Shown here: positions 8,481 through 16,272 of the stretch, in pieces
How the letters are laid out: every line of letters starts with the position of its first letter
Numbering within the stretch: position 1 is the stretch's first letter
Source: Actinomycetota bacterium
Lineage (GTDB): Bacteria; Bacillota; Desulfotomaculia; Desulfotomaculales; Desulfocucumaceae
Direction: 5' to 3'
DNA: 60,013 nt
Assembly (NCBI GenBank): GCA_023475565.1
Contig: JAMCVT010000006.1
Location: 1 to 60,013 of the forward strand
Notes under the pieces: model-generated
What the model saw: only the letters and a program-made list of their open reading frames with translations
What the model was told of the DNA's origin: nothing
Database searches by the model: none
Made by a program: the position numbers and the translations under genes

Positions 8481-9497
8481 ATGATAGAAACCACTGTATT
8501 CATGACCGTTATTGTGCTAATTCTGGCTCTGTCCTTTGATTTTATAAATGGTTTTCACGACACTGCCAACGCCATTGCCACTTCTATATCCACCAAGGCC
8601 CTTCCGCCGAGAATAGCCATACTCCTGGCGTCAGCCATGAATCTGCTGGGGGCGCTTACCTTCACCGGGGTGGCCAAAACCATAGGAGGCAAGATAGCCG
8701 ACCCCTTCAGCCTGGAAAACGGGCTGTACATTGTTATAGCGGCCCTTATCGCAGCCATCATCTGGAACCTGCTGACATGGTACTACGGTGTTCCGAGCAG
8801 TTCATCCCATGCCCTGATAGGCTCCCTTACCGGTGCGGTAGTGGCCTCGGCAGGCTTTAGCGCGGTAAACATGAAGGGTTTTATAAGCATACTGGAGGCC
8901 CTCGTACTATCGCCCATACTGGCCTTTATAGTGGGATATATTATAATGAGCCTGATCAAGTTTTTATTCCGGAATGCCCACCCTTCCAAAATAAACAGGC
9001 GCTTTCGGACTCTGCAGGTATTCACCGCCGCCTGGCAGGCCTTCAGCCACGGCACAAACGACGCCCAGAAGTCAATGGGCATAATCACCTTCGCCCTTAT
9101 TGCCGGGGGATTCCAGCAGACCATGGACATACCAACCTGGGTTAAGTTCTCCTGCGCCCTGGCCATGGCCCTGGGAACATCGGTGGGCGGGTGGAGAATA
9201 ATCAAAACAGTGGGCACAAGGATAATGAAAATAGAGCCCTCCAACGGCTTTGCGGCGGACTGCACATCAGCCCTGGTGATACTGGGGGCGACACTCCTCA
9301 AAATGCCGGTGAGCACCACCCATGTTATTTCCTCCTCTATAATGGGAGTGGGCACGGCCAAAAGGTTTCACGAGGTTAAATGGGGCACTGCCCAAAAAAT
9401 TGTCACCGCCTGGGTAATTACCCTGCCCATCACTTTTATACTGGCTGTGGCTGCCTATTTTATAATCGATGTTTTAAGAAGGGCTGTAAGCTTATAG
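8481..9497 (+). CDS. pit: Low-affinity inorganic phosphate transporter, PiT family
   Basis: 338 residues with about ten membrane segments. The two PiT signature repeats are clear: DFINGFHDTANAIATSISTKA near the N terminus and GTNDAQKSMGI in the second half, plus VPSSSSHALIGSLTGA and PVSTTHVISSSIMGVG. PiT proteins import metal-phosphate complexes in symport with protons or sodium. Last gene of the phosphate operon; a terminator with five Ts lies about 265 bases downstream, beyond a MITE-like repeat. Confidence 0.93.
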   Translation: MIETTVFMTVIVLILALSFDFINGFHDTANAIATSISTKALPPRIAILLASAMNLLGALTFTGVAKTIGGKIADPFSLENGLYIVIAALIAAIIWNLLTWYYGVPSSSSHALIGSLTGAVVASAGFSAVNMKGFISILEALVLSPILAFIVGYIIMSLIKFLFRNAHPSKINRRFRTLQVFTAAWQAFSHGTNDAQKSMGIITFALIAGGFQQTMDIPTWVKFSCALAMALGTSVGGWRIIKTVGTRIMKIEPSNGFAADCTSALVILGATLLKMPVSTTHVISSSIMGVGTAKRFHEVKWGTAQKIVTAWVITLPITFILAVAAYFIIDVLRRAVSL

Positions 9498-9521
9498 CTA
9501 ATACTGAAATTCTTAACGGTC

Positions 9522-9690
9522 GGAAGCCAGAAGCCAGAATGGTTTAGGCATTCCTTATAAGTTAAATACAGCTTATAAGCGGCTCATAAATCTCTGTGAC
9601 ATCTCTGTGGCTTAAAATGACTTTTCATTCTTCTTTGGCGGCCGCTATTAGCGGCCCGTGTGTCTGGATTCTGGCTCCTGGCTCCTGAAT
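9522..9690 (+). repeat. MITE-like intergenic element, copy 1
   Basis: About 170 bp bounded by imperfect inverted ends, GGAAGCCAGAAGCCAGAAT on the left and GGCTCCTGGCTCCTGAAT on the right. The interior includes GGCATTCCTTATAAG and CTCTGTGGCTTAAAA. The same sequence recurs inverted at 15032-15223 and directly at 31112-31282, with a remnant at 45055. There is no coding capacity. Nothing else is seen between 9498 and 9760. Confidence 0.75.
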
Positions 9691-9760
9691 CCCGCATCAG
9701 GGACACCGCATATTTGCAGGTCAGGTGGTCTGACTGCTGACTGCTGATAGCTGACGGCTA

Positions 9761-9782
9761 GCCGCCCGGAGGGCGGCTTTTT
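9761..9782 (+). terminator. Intrinsic terminator downstream of the phosphate operon
   Basis: GCCGCCC-GGA-GGGCGGC followed by five Ts. The same hairpin plus T run occurs in the other orientation at about 14900-14920, so it may travel with the neighbouring repeat family. Confidence 0.72.
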
Positions 9783-9910
9783 ATGGTGTAGGAAACTATA
9801 TGACGCGTTAAAGCGCTAAAGCAATAAAGTGACTTAAAAAGCATTTTTGCCCCGGGGGGTTAAGAAGGGGGAACTCCCCCTTAATTGCGGGGTGGGGCGC
9901 TATAGCCCAG

Positions 9911-9957
9911 GGGCGGCAGCCCCTTTTTTAGATAGATATGGGGGCGCCAGCCCCCAT
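9911..9957 (+). terminator. Two adjacent G+C-rich hairpins before the marR gene
   Basis: GGGGC-GGCA-GCCCC followed by six Ts, then ATATGGGGGC...GCCCCCATAT followed by TTTTT. Both are followed by T runs only on the plus strand, although the second is palindromic enough to work either way and lies right after the stop of the minus-strand MarR gene. No gene is seen from 9783 to 9961. Confidence 0.6.
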
Positions 9958-9961
9958 ATTT

Positions 9962-10429
9962 TTATTTCTGGCCGGCCTGGGACCGGCGGTCTGCCTTGAC
10001 CTCTTCGATAAAGGTGTCAAAACAGCGGTCGACACTGTCCAGCATATCCACCAGTTTATTGATGAAGTCAGGGCTCTGGTCTCTGAAAACTTTATATAAA
10101 AAGTTTATCCGGTCGGAATTGATTTTGTTCACCAGCTTTTTACCGGCCTCGGTGGGATTTATATGAACCACCCGGCGGTCTTCCTCTCCCCTTTCCCTTA
10201 CCACATAGCCCTTGCTGTGCAGCCGGTCCGTGAGATTGGTAACGGTGCCGGGGGTCACCCCCAGCATGGGGGCCAGCGAAGTAACCGACCGCCCTCCCCT
10301 TTTGTGCAGTATATGCATGAGATAAACCTCCGCCGGTGTAAGGCCGTAGCACGTTGGGTTGTTGACATACTGGTAGTACTTGGGGAATATACTCTCAAGC
10401 TTTCGGTATATCCGGTTCATATTATCCAT
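9962..10429 (-). CDS. MarR-family transcriptional regulator
   Basis: 155 residues from ATG 10429 (GGAG seven bases upstream). The frame opens earlier, but the extra 54 residues are A+T-rich and lack a ribosome site. A winged helix-turn-helix is visible (LTPAEVYLMHILHKRGGRSVTSLAPMLGVTPGTVTNLTDRLHSKGYV, then the wing RERGEEDRRVVHINPTEAG), flanked by helices for dimerisation. MarR proteins usually repress adjacent genes and respond to small phenolics or oxidants. It lies 140 bases downstream of an FAD dehydrogenase gene on the same strand. Ligand unknown. Confidence 0.87.
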   Translation of the reverse strand: MDNMNRIYRKLESIFPKYYQYVNNPTCYGLTPAEVYLMHILHKRGGRSVTSLAPMLGVTPGTVTNLTDRLHSKGYVVRERGEEDRRVVHINPTEAGKKLVNKINSDRINFLYKVFRDQSPDFINKLVDMLDSVDRCFDTFIEEVKADRRSQAGQK

Positions 10430-10568
10430 TCTATTACTCCGTTCACATTTAGTTTGATGATTATCCTCCGCAGAAAACAATGATTTCAGAATATTATAGT
10501 TTAATGCTATTTTTTTGTAAATTATTATCTGTAAAGCATAATAAATGAATAAAGCTGTCTTAATATGG

Positions 10569-12158
10569 TCAGGGCCTGTATTTTTCCGCAATGGCCTCAG
10601 CCACCCTTATCCCGTCCACCGCCGAGGATATTATGCCGCCTGAGTAGCCGGCTCCTTCACCGGCGGGGTACAGACCGGAAACCGAAGATTCATAGCCCTC
10701 ATCTCTTAGTATGCGCACCGGAGATGAACTCCTGGTTTCCACCCCGGTGAGCACTGCCTCCGGGTGGGCAAATCCCTTTATCTTTTTATCAAACTCGGGA
10801 ATGGCCCCCTTTATAGTTTCCACCACATACACCGGCAGGCAGAGCCCGAGGTCCGCGGGCGTCACCCCCCGGGCATACGAGGGAACAACTGAGCCTGTTG
10901 CGGCAGAGGGCCGGCCCTCCAGGAAGTCCCCCACCATCTGGACAGGCGCCTTAAAGGCCCCTCCTCCCAGGTCAAAGGCCTTTTTTTCCCACACCCTCTG
11001 AAATTCTATACCGGCCAGGGGATGGGCACTCCCGTAATCACCGGGAGATACTCCCACCAGCAGAGCGCTGTTGGCATTCCGGGCATCCCGGGCGTAATAG
11101 CTCATACCGTTTGTCACCACCCCGCCGCTCTCACTGGCGGCGGCCACCACCACGCCTCCCGGGCACATGCAGAAGGTGTAGCAGGACCGTCCCGCGCTGT
11201 TATGGTATACCAGCTTATAGTCGGCAGGGCCCAGGCTTTTACTGCCCGCAAAATTTTTGTACTGGGCGGAGTCTATCCATGCCTGGGGGTGTTCCACCCT
11301 CACCCCCAGTGAAAAGGCCTTAGGGGTCATGAAAACACCCCTGCCGTACAGCATCCGGAAGGTGTCCCGGGCGCTGTGCCCTATGGCCAGCACCACCACA
11401 CCGGTATCTATTTCCTCGCGGCCGTTTATCTCCACTCCCCTGACCCGGCCGCCACCGGTTTTTATATCACTTACCCGGCTGAAAAATCCAACCTCTCCCC
11501 CCAGCTTTATTATCCTTTCCCTGAGGTTTTTAACCACCTTTTTAAGTATATCGGTTCCCACATGGGGCCTGCTGATATAGAGTATTTCCTCCGGAGCGCC
11601 GGCCGACACCAGCTCTTCCAGGACTTTCCTGCACCTTCTGTCCCTTATCAGAGTGGTCAGCTTTCCGTCGGAAAAGGTTCCGGCCCCGCCCTCTCCAAAC
11701 TGCACGTTTGATTCGCCGGCAAGCTCCCCGGTTTTCCAAAAAAAGTTTACCGCTGCGGTACGGCTGTCAACATCGCCGCCCCGCTCATACACCAGCGGGC
11801 CAAACCCCATCTCGGCAAGAATCAGGGCCGCAAAAAGCCCGGCCGGGCCTGTCCCAATCACCACAGGACGGCTGTCAATTTTTATATCTCCCATGCCCAC
11901 ATACCGGTAGCTCATATCGGGAGTCTCACTGACACCCTTTTCCCTGAGCCTGGCCAGCACCCTCTTTTCGTTTTTCAGGCTTACATCAACGGTGTAAACG
12001 AAGTGAACGCGGCTTCTGCGGGCATCAACCGATTTTCTGAATATCTTTAAGTCAAGTATATCTTCCTCAGGCACCGAAAGCCTCCTGGACAGCTCCTTTC
12101 TGAGGCTGTCCCCCTCCCCGGAATCAACAGGCAGCTTTATTTCAGAAACCCTGATCAA
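10569..12158 (-). CDS. FAD-dependent dehydrogenase of the COG2509 family
   Basis: 529 residues, the usual length of this uncharacterised flavoprotein family. An N-terminal alpha/beta domain (about 1-90, ending before VIGTGPAGLFAALILAEMGF) precedes the FAD-binding Rossmann motif GTGPAG. The family-specific stretch SNVQFGEGGAGTFSDGKL is present, and the C terminus has YPAGEGAGYSGGIISSAVDGIR, which closes the FAD site. Biochemical role not established for the family; a cytoplasmic oxidoreductase is all that can be said. It is transcribed away from the ADP-forming synthetase gene, 273 bases of A+T-rich sequence apart. Confidence 0.83.
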   Translation of the reverse strand: MIRVSEIKLPVDSGEGDSLRKELSRRLSVPEEDILDLKIFRKSVDARRSRVHFVYTVDVSLKNEKRVLARLREKGVSETPDMSYRYVGMGDIKIDSRPVVIGTGPAGLFAALILAEMGFGPLVYERGGDVDSRTAAVNFFWKTGELAGESNVQFGEGGAGTFSDGKLTTLIRDRRCRKVLEELVSAGAPEEILYISRPHVGTDILKKVVKNLRERIIKLGGEVGFFSRVSDIKTGGGRVRGVEINGREEIDTGVVVLAIGHSARDTFRMLYGRGVFMTPKAFSLGVRVEHPQAWIDSAQYKNFAGSKSLGPADYKLVYHNSAGRSCYTFCMCPGGVVVAAASESGGVVTNGMSYYARDARNANSALLVGVSPGDYGSAHPLAGIEFQRVWEKKAFDLGGGAFKAPVQMVGDFLEGRPSAATGSVVPSYARGVTPADLGLCLPVYVVETIKGAIPEFDKKIKGFAHPEAVLTGVETRSSSPVRILRDEGYESSVSGLYPAGEGAGYSGGIISSAVDGIRVAEAIAEKYRP

Positions 12159-12350
12159 TCAACACATCTCCCCGTGTCCTTTTGATTACCATATAACGGA
12201 TTAGTGGTCAATGCAAGCCCGCCGGGCCATCCGGCCAATACTTAAAATATTTTAATTATTAAAACATATTCACATTTTATATTATTTTACATAGGACAAT
12301 TATTAAACCAGGACTCATTAAGCTTAACCTGAGTTTTTAGACTTACAGAA

Positions 12351-12379
12351 TTGACTAAGCATTACCTTTGGATTATACT
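12351..12379 (+). promoter_or_regulatory. Sigma-A promoter of the ADP-forming acyl-CoA synthetase gene
   Basis: TTGACT (12351-12356), 17-base spacer, TATACT (12374-12379). Transcription would start near 12386, leaving a leader of about 45 bases before ATG 12432. The remaining part of 12159-12431 shows nothing else. Confidence 0.65.
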
Positions 12380-12431
12380 AACCTTCGGAGGATGTATGCT
12401 ATTAAAACGCTTCACAAGAGGTGACATGTAA

Positions 12432-14564
12432 ATGATTGACAATCACAACCCCATTCTTTCCCTGGATCCCCTTTTTAATCCCAGGTCCATAGCCATAATA
12501 GGGGCTTCCAGCAACCCCGAGAAACCGGGGGGCGTACCCATCGTCAACCTCGTGGAAAAGTGGCAGGGTAAAATATATCCGGTCAATCCCACCCACGAGG
12601 TTATTAAAGGACTAAAGTGCTATCCTTCAATTATGGACATACCGGGCTCCGTGGACCTGGCCATAATCTCGGTCGCAGCCGACCATGTCTATGATAACCT
12701 GGAGCAGTGCGTGGCTAAGGGGATAAAAGCAGCCATAATATTCAGCTCCGGCTTCGCCGAGGTGGGACCGGAAGGGCTGGCCCTGCAAAAAAAGATTACC
12801 GGCCTGGCCGGCAGGACCGGAATGCGCATACTGGGTCCCAACTGCCTGGGGCTGCTTAACACCAACAACAACTTGGCGGCCTCCTTCTCCTCCATAGTGG
12901 ACCTTCCTCCGGTGGACCCCAAGGTGCTGGGTTTCGTCAGCCAGAGCGGGGCCTTCGGAGCGGCAATATACTCCACCGCCCTGGCAGAGGGAGTGGGCTT
13001 TAATTACTTTATCAGTGTGGGCAACGAAGCCGACCTGGAATTTGCCGACTTTATTGAATATATGGTGCACGACCCGCAAACCTTGCTGATAGGCGGATAC
13101 CTGGAAGGCGCCAAGAACGGAGACAAGCTCCGCAGGGTGGCCGAAGAGGCCCTTGACAATAATAAGCCCATTTTAATAATGAAAGTGGGGCGCACTTCGG
13201 CCGGCAGCAGGGCGGCAGCCTCACACACCGGTTCATTGGCCGGATCGGACAAAATTTACAGCGCCTTTTTCAAACAAACCGGCATTATTAGAATAAACAA
13301 CTATACAGACCTGATCGCCTTTACCCCTCTCTTTATGTCAAAAAGACTGCCCCGGGGCAGAAACACTGCCATAATAGCCTCCTCCGGGGGGGCCGGGGTT
13401 ACCATAACCGACTACTGCGAGTCAATGGGGCTTAATGTTGTCCCCCTGAGGGAGGAAACCAGAAAGAAAATAGACAGCGTGCTGCCTTCCTTTGCCTCCT
13501 CCCGAAACCCCATAGACCTTACGGCGGCCCTGATGACAGAGCCGGAGATAATGTCCGTGACCCTTAAGGCTGTCTGTGAGGACCCCGATGTCGATATAGT
13601 GCTGGTCAGCCTCAATCTCCAGATTCCTTCCGGCCATCCGGTAATTGGGAAAATAGTACAAATATATAAGAATACCGATAAATTTGTTTTGTTCTTACCT
13701 ATTAAATCCGCCAAAAATCTGGTGGATGAGGTGGTTGTGGAGTTTCAAAAGGCCGCTTTGCCCACTAACTACAATACTACCGATGCCATTATTGCGCTGG
13801 CGCAGCTGGTCCAGTTCGGCGAGGCCCTGGAGAGAAGGAAACAGGAAAAATACTGCATAGCGCCCCGGAGCGGCCCCAGACCCATTATCTCAGACCTGAT
13901 CAGGCCGGGAGAGACACTTAGTGAAAGCGGCGCCAAGGCCGTGCTGGAAAGGTACGGCATACCCATTGCCCGGCAGGAAGTGGCGGGCACCCGGGAAGAG
14001 GCGGTAATAAGCGCCCGGAGGATAGGCTACCCGGTAGCCATGAAGGTGGACTCCCCGGACATCCCCCACAAGACCGAGGCCGGCGGGATAAGGCTGAACC
14101 TCAACAGCGACGACGAAGTGGGCAGGGCCTTTGCAGACATTATTGAAAATGTAAGGAAATACAAGCCGGGTGCTTTAATAAACGGGGTAGCAGTGCAGGA
14201 AATGCTGCCGGAAGGCACCGAGGTGATTATTGGCGTCACCAGGGACCCGGTATTTGGCCCCACCATAATGTTCGGCCTGGGGGGAATATTCGTGGAGGTT
14301 TTAAAAGACGTGTCTTTCAGGGTAGCTCCGGTAAGCCGTGGAGATGCCGAAGACATGGTCCGGGAGATAAAGGGCAGCGCGGTGCTGAAAGGCGTCCGCG
14401 GAAAGCCGCCCGCCGACACAAAGGCCATAGTGGATGTAATACTGAAGGTTTCCGATATGGTGACCGACTACAGGGACAGCATAGAGGAGCTTGACATCAA
14501 CCCCCTCATTGTATATCCCAGGGGGGTAAAGGCCGCCGACGCCATGCTGGTGGCTCGCAAATAG
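12432..14564 (+). CDS. ADP-forming acetate/acyl-CoA ligase (fused alpha-beta subunits)
   Basis: 710 residues. The alpha part holds a CoA-binding domain (FNPRSIAIIGASSNPEKPGG), succinyl-CoA-synthetase-like domains and the phosphohistidine site ASHTGSLAGSD with H265. From about residue 490 an ATP-grasp beta domain follows (LERYGIPIARQEVA, YPVAMKVDSPDIPHKTEAGG, ELDINPLIVYP). The enzyme makes acetate or another acid plus ATP from acyl-CoA, ADP and phosphate, so it conserves energy during fermentation or syntrophic growth. It has its own promoter and AGAGGTG ribosome site. A small FmdB-type gene follows 64 bases later. Substrate range cannot be read from sequence. Confidence 0.92.
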   Translation: MIDNHNPILSLDPLFNPRSIAIIGASSNPEKPGGVPIVNLVEKWQGKIYPVNPTHEVIKGLKCYPSIMDIPGSVDLAIISVAADHVYDNLEQCVAKGIKAAIIFSSGFAEVGPEGLALQKKITGLAGRTGMRILGPNCLGLLNTNNNLAASFSSIVDLPPVDPKVLGFVSQSGAFGAAIYSTALAEGVGFNYFISVGNEADLEFADFIEYMVHDPQTLLIGGYLEGAKNGDKLRRVAEEALDNNKPILIMKVGRTSAGSRAAASHTGSLAGSDKIYSAFFKQTGIIRINNYTDLIAFTPLFMSKRLPRGRNTAIIASSGGAGVTITDYCESMGLNVVPLREETRKKIDSVLPSFASSRNPIDLTAALMTEPEIMSVTLKAVCEDPDVDIVLVSLNLQIPSGHPVIGKIVQIYKNTDKFVLFLPIKSAKNLVDEVVVEFQKAALPTNYNTTDAIIALAQLVQFGEALERRKQEKYCIAPRSGPRPIISDLIRPGETLSESGAKAVLERYGIPIARQEVAGTREEAVISARRIGYPVAMKVDSPDIPHKTEAGGIRLNLNSDDEVGRAFADIIENVRKYKPGALINGVAVQEMLPEGTEVIIGVTRDPVFGPTIMFGLGGIFVEVLKDVSFRVAPVSRGDAEDMVREIKGSAVLKGVRGKPPADTKAIVDVILKVSDMVTDYRDSIEELDINPLIVYPRGVKAADAMLVARK

Positions 14565-14628
14565 GTGGTTTAAAGACTATCCCCGGGGAAGTATTTATTT
14601 CCGGATAATTTTTTAGGAGGTGGAGGCA

Positions 14629-14889
14629 TTGCCTATATTTGAGTATAAATGCAATTCCTGCGGACACGTATTTGAGGCCCTTATTATAGGGGGCAGAAAA
14701 GAAGAGGATATCACCTGCCCCCAGTGCAGGGGCGGGGATTTGAAAAAAATGATTTCAGCGCCCTTCCTGCCAAGCTCGGTGGGAAAGCCCGCCAATGATG
14801 AAATAGCCTCGGGGTCGTGCTGCGGAAGCCGGCCTGACGACAAGGGGTGCACCCCCGGGTCCTGCTGCGGACACGCGGCGGATAATTAA
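14629..14889 (+). CDS. FmdB-family zinc-ribbon protein with Cys-rich tail
   Basis: 86 residues from TTG 14629, preceded by AGGAGG at the right distance and giving the family's usual start MPIFEYKC. Two CxxC knuckles (CNSCG, CPQCR) form the zinc ribbon. The C terminus adds a second cysteine set (GSCCGSRP...[10 protein letters not shown]) that most family members lack and that could bind another metal. FmdB-type proteins are putative regulators or metal-handling factors; function unproven. A second family member is at 19183-19365. Confidence 0.8.
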   Translation: MPIFEYKCNSCGHVFEALIIGGRKEEDITCPQCRGGDLKKMISAPFLPSSVGKPANDEIASGSCCGSRPDDKGCTPGSCCGHAADN

Positions 14890-14899
14890 ATTAAGGCAT

Positions 14900-14920
14900 A
14901 AAAAGCCGCCCTCCGGGCGG
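14900..14920 (-). terminator. Hairpin with T run on the minus strand
   Basis: CCGCCC-TCC-GGGCGG, followed on the minus strand by CTTTTTATG. It could end transcripts of the gamma-carbonic-anhydrase gene at 15259. Its sequence is identical to the terminator at 9761-9782. Confidence 0.55.
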
Positions 14921-14998
14921 TCAGGTTGTTGACAAAGTATTATTTTTAAAGTGGACAATATGGGCGACTCACGGGCAGGAGGTTTGTCAACAGTCTGG

Positions 14999-15223
14999 CC
15001 GCCCTCCGGGCGGTGCAGTCTTACAGACGGTGGAATCCAGAAGTCAGAATCCAGACATCCTATAAAAGCGGCCACCAAAGAGAATAAAAATTTGGGGTCC
15101 TTAATAAGCCACAGAGCTGTTCCGGGGTGGGTCACAGATTTTATGAGCCCCGCTTATAAGCTATATTTAACTTATAAGGAATGCCTAAACCATTCTGGCT
15201 TCTGGCTTCTGAATTCTGTATTC
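14999..15223 (-). repeat. MITE-like element, copy 2, with attached hairpin
   Basis: Inverted copy of the 9522-9690 element. Ends GGAATCCAGAAGTCAGAAT (15032) and CCATTCTGGCTTCTGGCTTCTG (ending near 15212); internal blocks CTTATAAGGAATGCC and AGCCACAGAG match copies 1 and 3. The left flank 14999-15031 (CCGCC hairpin, then CTTACAGACGG) is also shared with copies at 31078 and 45018. No gene lies between 14890 and 15258. Confidence 0.75.
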
Positions 15224-15258
15224 CGACCGATAAGAATTTCAGTATTAGCATATAAAGA

Positions 15259-15903
15259 TTACCCTACGGTCAGAGCCTCTTTCCCTTCAGCGCCTTCCCA
15301 GGCCGGCCTTTTTATTCTGGCCCGGTGCTCCTGGTGGTGAACCTCCAGGTGATTTATATTCTTATAGCCCCGGCGGAGCTCCTCATTGACACTCAGCACT
15401 TTATAGAGGAAACTTCTTTCAGCCCCGCCCGCTTCCGGGAGGAAGGCCACCTCGTCCTGGGTTTGCAGCATCTTCCCGGCAGGCACCATTGCCAAGCCGG
15501 GCAAATGGACGCCGGTAACCAGGGCGCAGTGCGAAACAAAACATTTTTCACCCAGCCGGGCTTCGTGGACCACCGAGTTGAAACCTACAAAGGTTTCACC
15601 GCCTATCACGCAGGGGCCGTGAACTACAGCCCCGTGGGCAATGCTGCAGCGGGCGCCTATTTCAATGGAACTGCCCTGCAGGCAGTGCATTATAACCCTG
15701 TCCTGTATGTTTGAACCCTCTCTTATAATAATAGGAGAGCCCTCATCTGCCCTCAGTACCACTCCCGGGAAAATAATCACATTTTTTTCAATGCGGACGT
15801 CACCTATAATAACTGCAGTGTGATGTATGTATGCCGTAGGGTGCACCTGGGGCCTGCTGACTTCTTCGCTCCATGTGGTTACTGGTGAACTTTCCAAAAA
15901 CAT
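15259..15903 (-). CDS. Gamma-class carbonic anhydrase / hexapeptide-repeat protein
   Basis: 214 residues from ATG 15903, with GGGGGAG ten bases upstream; the open frame extends to 15933 but without a ribosome site. Residues 25-160 form a left-handed beta-helix with hexapeptide turns (VIIGDVRIEKNVIIFPGVVLRAD, IEIGARCSIAHGAVVHGPCVIGGETFVGF). Histidines in RVIMHCLQG and IAHGAVVHG match the trimer metal site of gamma-carbonic anhydrases. It probably hydrates CO2 in the cytoplasm, though related metal-free acyltransferases exist. A C-terminal helical tail of about 50 residues follows. A CRP/FNR-type palindrome lies about 70 bases upstream. Confidence 0.78.
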   Translation of the reverse strand: MFLESSPVTTWSEEVSRPQVHPTAYIHHTAVIIGDVRIEKNVIIFPGVVLRADEGSPIIIREGSNIQDRVIMHCLQGSSIEIGARCSIAHGAVVHGPCVIGGETFVGFNSVVHEARLGEKCFVSHCALVTGVHLPGLAMVPAGKMLQTQDEVAFLPEAGGAERSFLYKVLSVNEELRRGYKNINHLEVHHQEHRARIKRPAWEGAEGKEALTVG

Positions 15904-15971
15904 ATTACTCACTCTCCCCCGGTATCTTTCCAATTTCCTTATCTGCGCTGTTATGCGGCCGGCTCATGACA

Positions 15972-15987
15972 TGTGATATCTGTCACA
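15972..15987. promoter_or_regulatory. Perfect CRP/FNR-type operator TGTGA-N6-TCACA
   Basis: TGTGA TATCTG TCACA, exactly the consensus palindrome bound by CRP/FNR-superfamily regulators. It lies 69 bases upstream of the gamma-carbonic-anhydrase start and 286 upstream of cinA. Which member binds is unknown; the exact half-sites make chance unlikely but not impossible. Confidence 0.55.
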
Positions 15988-16053
15988 CATCCCCTATAAA
16001 AAAACAGCCAACTTCAGTTTGAGCCTCTTTTACTCTTTTCCGGGTGCTTATAA

Positions 16054-16098
16054 GGACCAAATGTCTGCCGTTCGCCGAACCTTTTAGACATTTTGGCC
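16054..16098. promoter_or_regulatory. Nested inverted repeat in the carbonic anhydrase-cinA interval
   Basis: Outer arms CCAAATGTCT and AGACATTTTGG enclose an inner GTTCG-CC-GAAC hairpin. There is no T run, so it is not a simple terminator. It may be an operator or a structured leader. The rest of 15904-16272 shows only the operator at 15972 and a TATAAT box at 16228-16233 ahead of cinA. Confidence 0.3.
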
Positions 16099-16272
16099 AC
16101 TACACAGCTTACTGCTTGTGACATATTATACATTGTATTTTAACCTTTCACAACCTTTTTTTTGATCATCATCTGTTTTTCTTTTCTTTCCCCTCCGCCA
16201 AGTACGGCAGTGTTGCCAGGATTGTAGTATAATCTGATAAAAAGCAGTGCATTGTGAAAAGGGAGTGTATTA

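Noticed and set aside
9498-9960. tRNA or small RNA gene in the gap after pit.
   Set aside because: The gap is explained by a MITE-like repeat and terminators; no cloverleaf was found.
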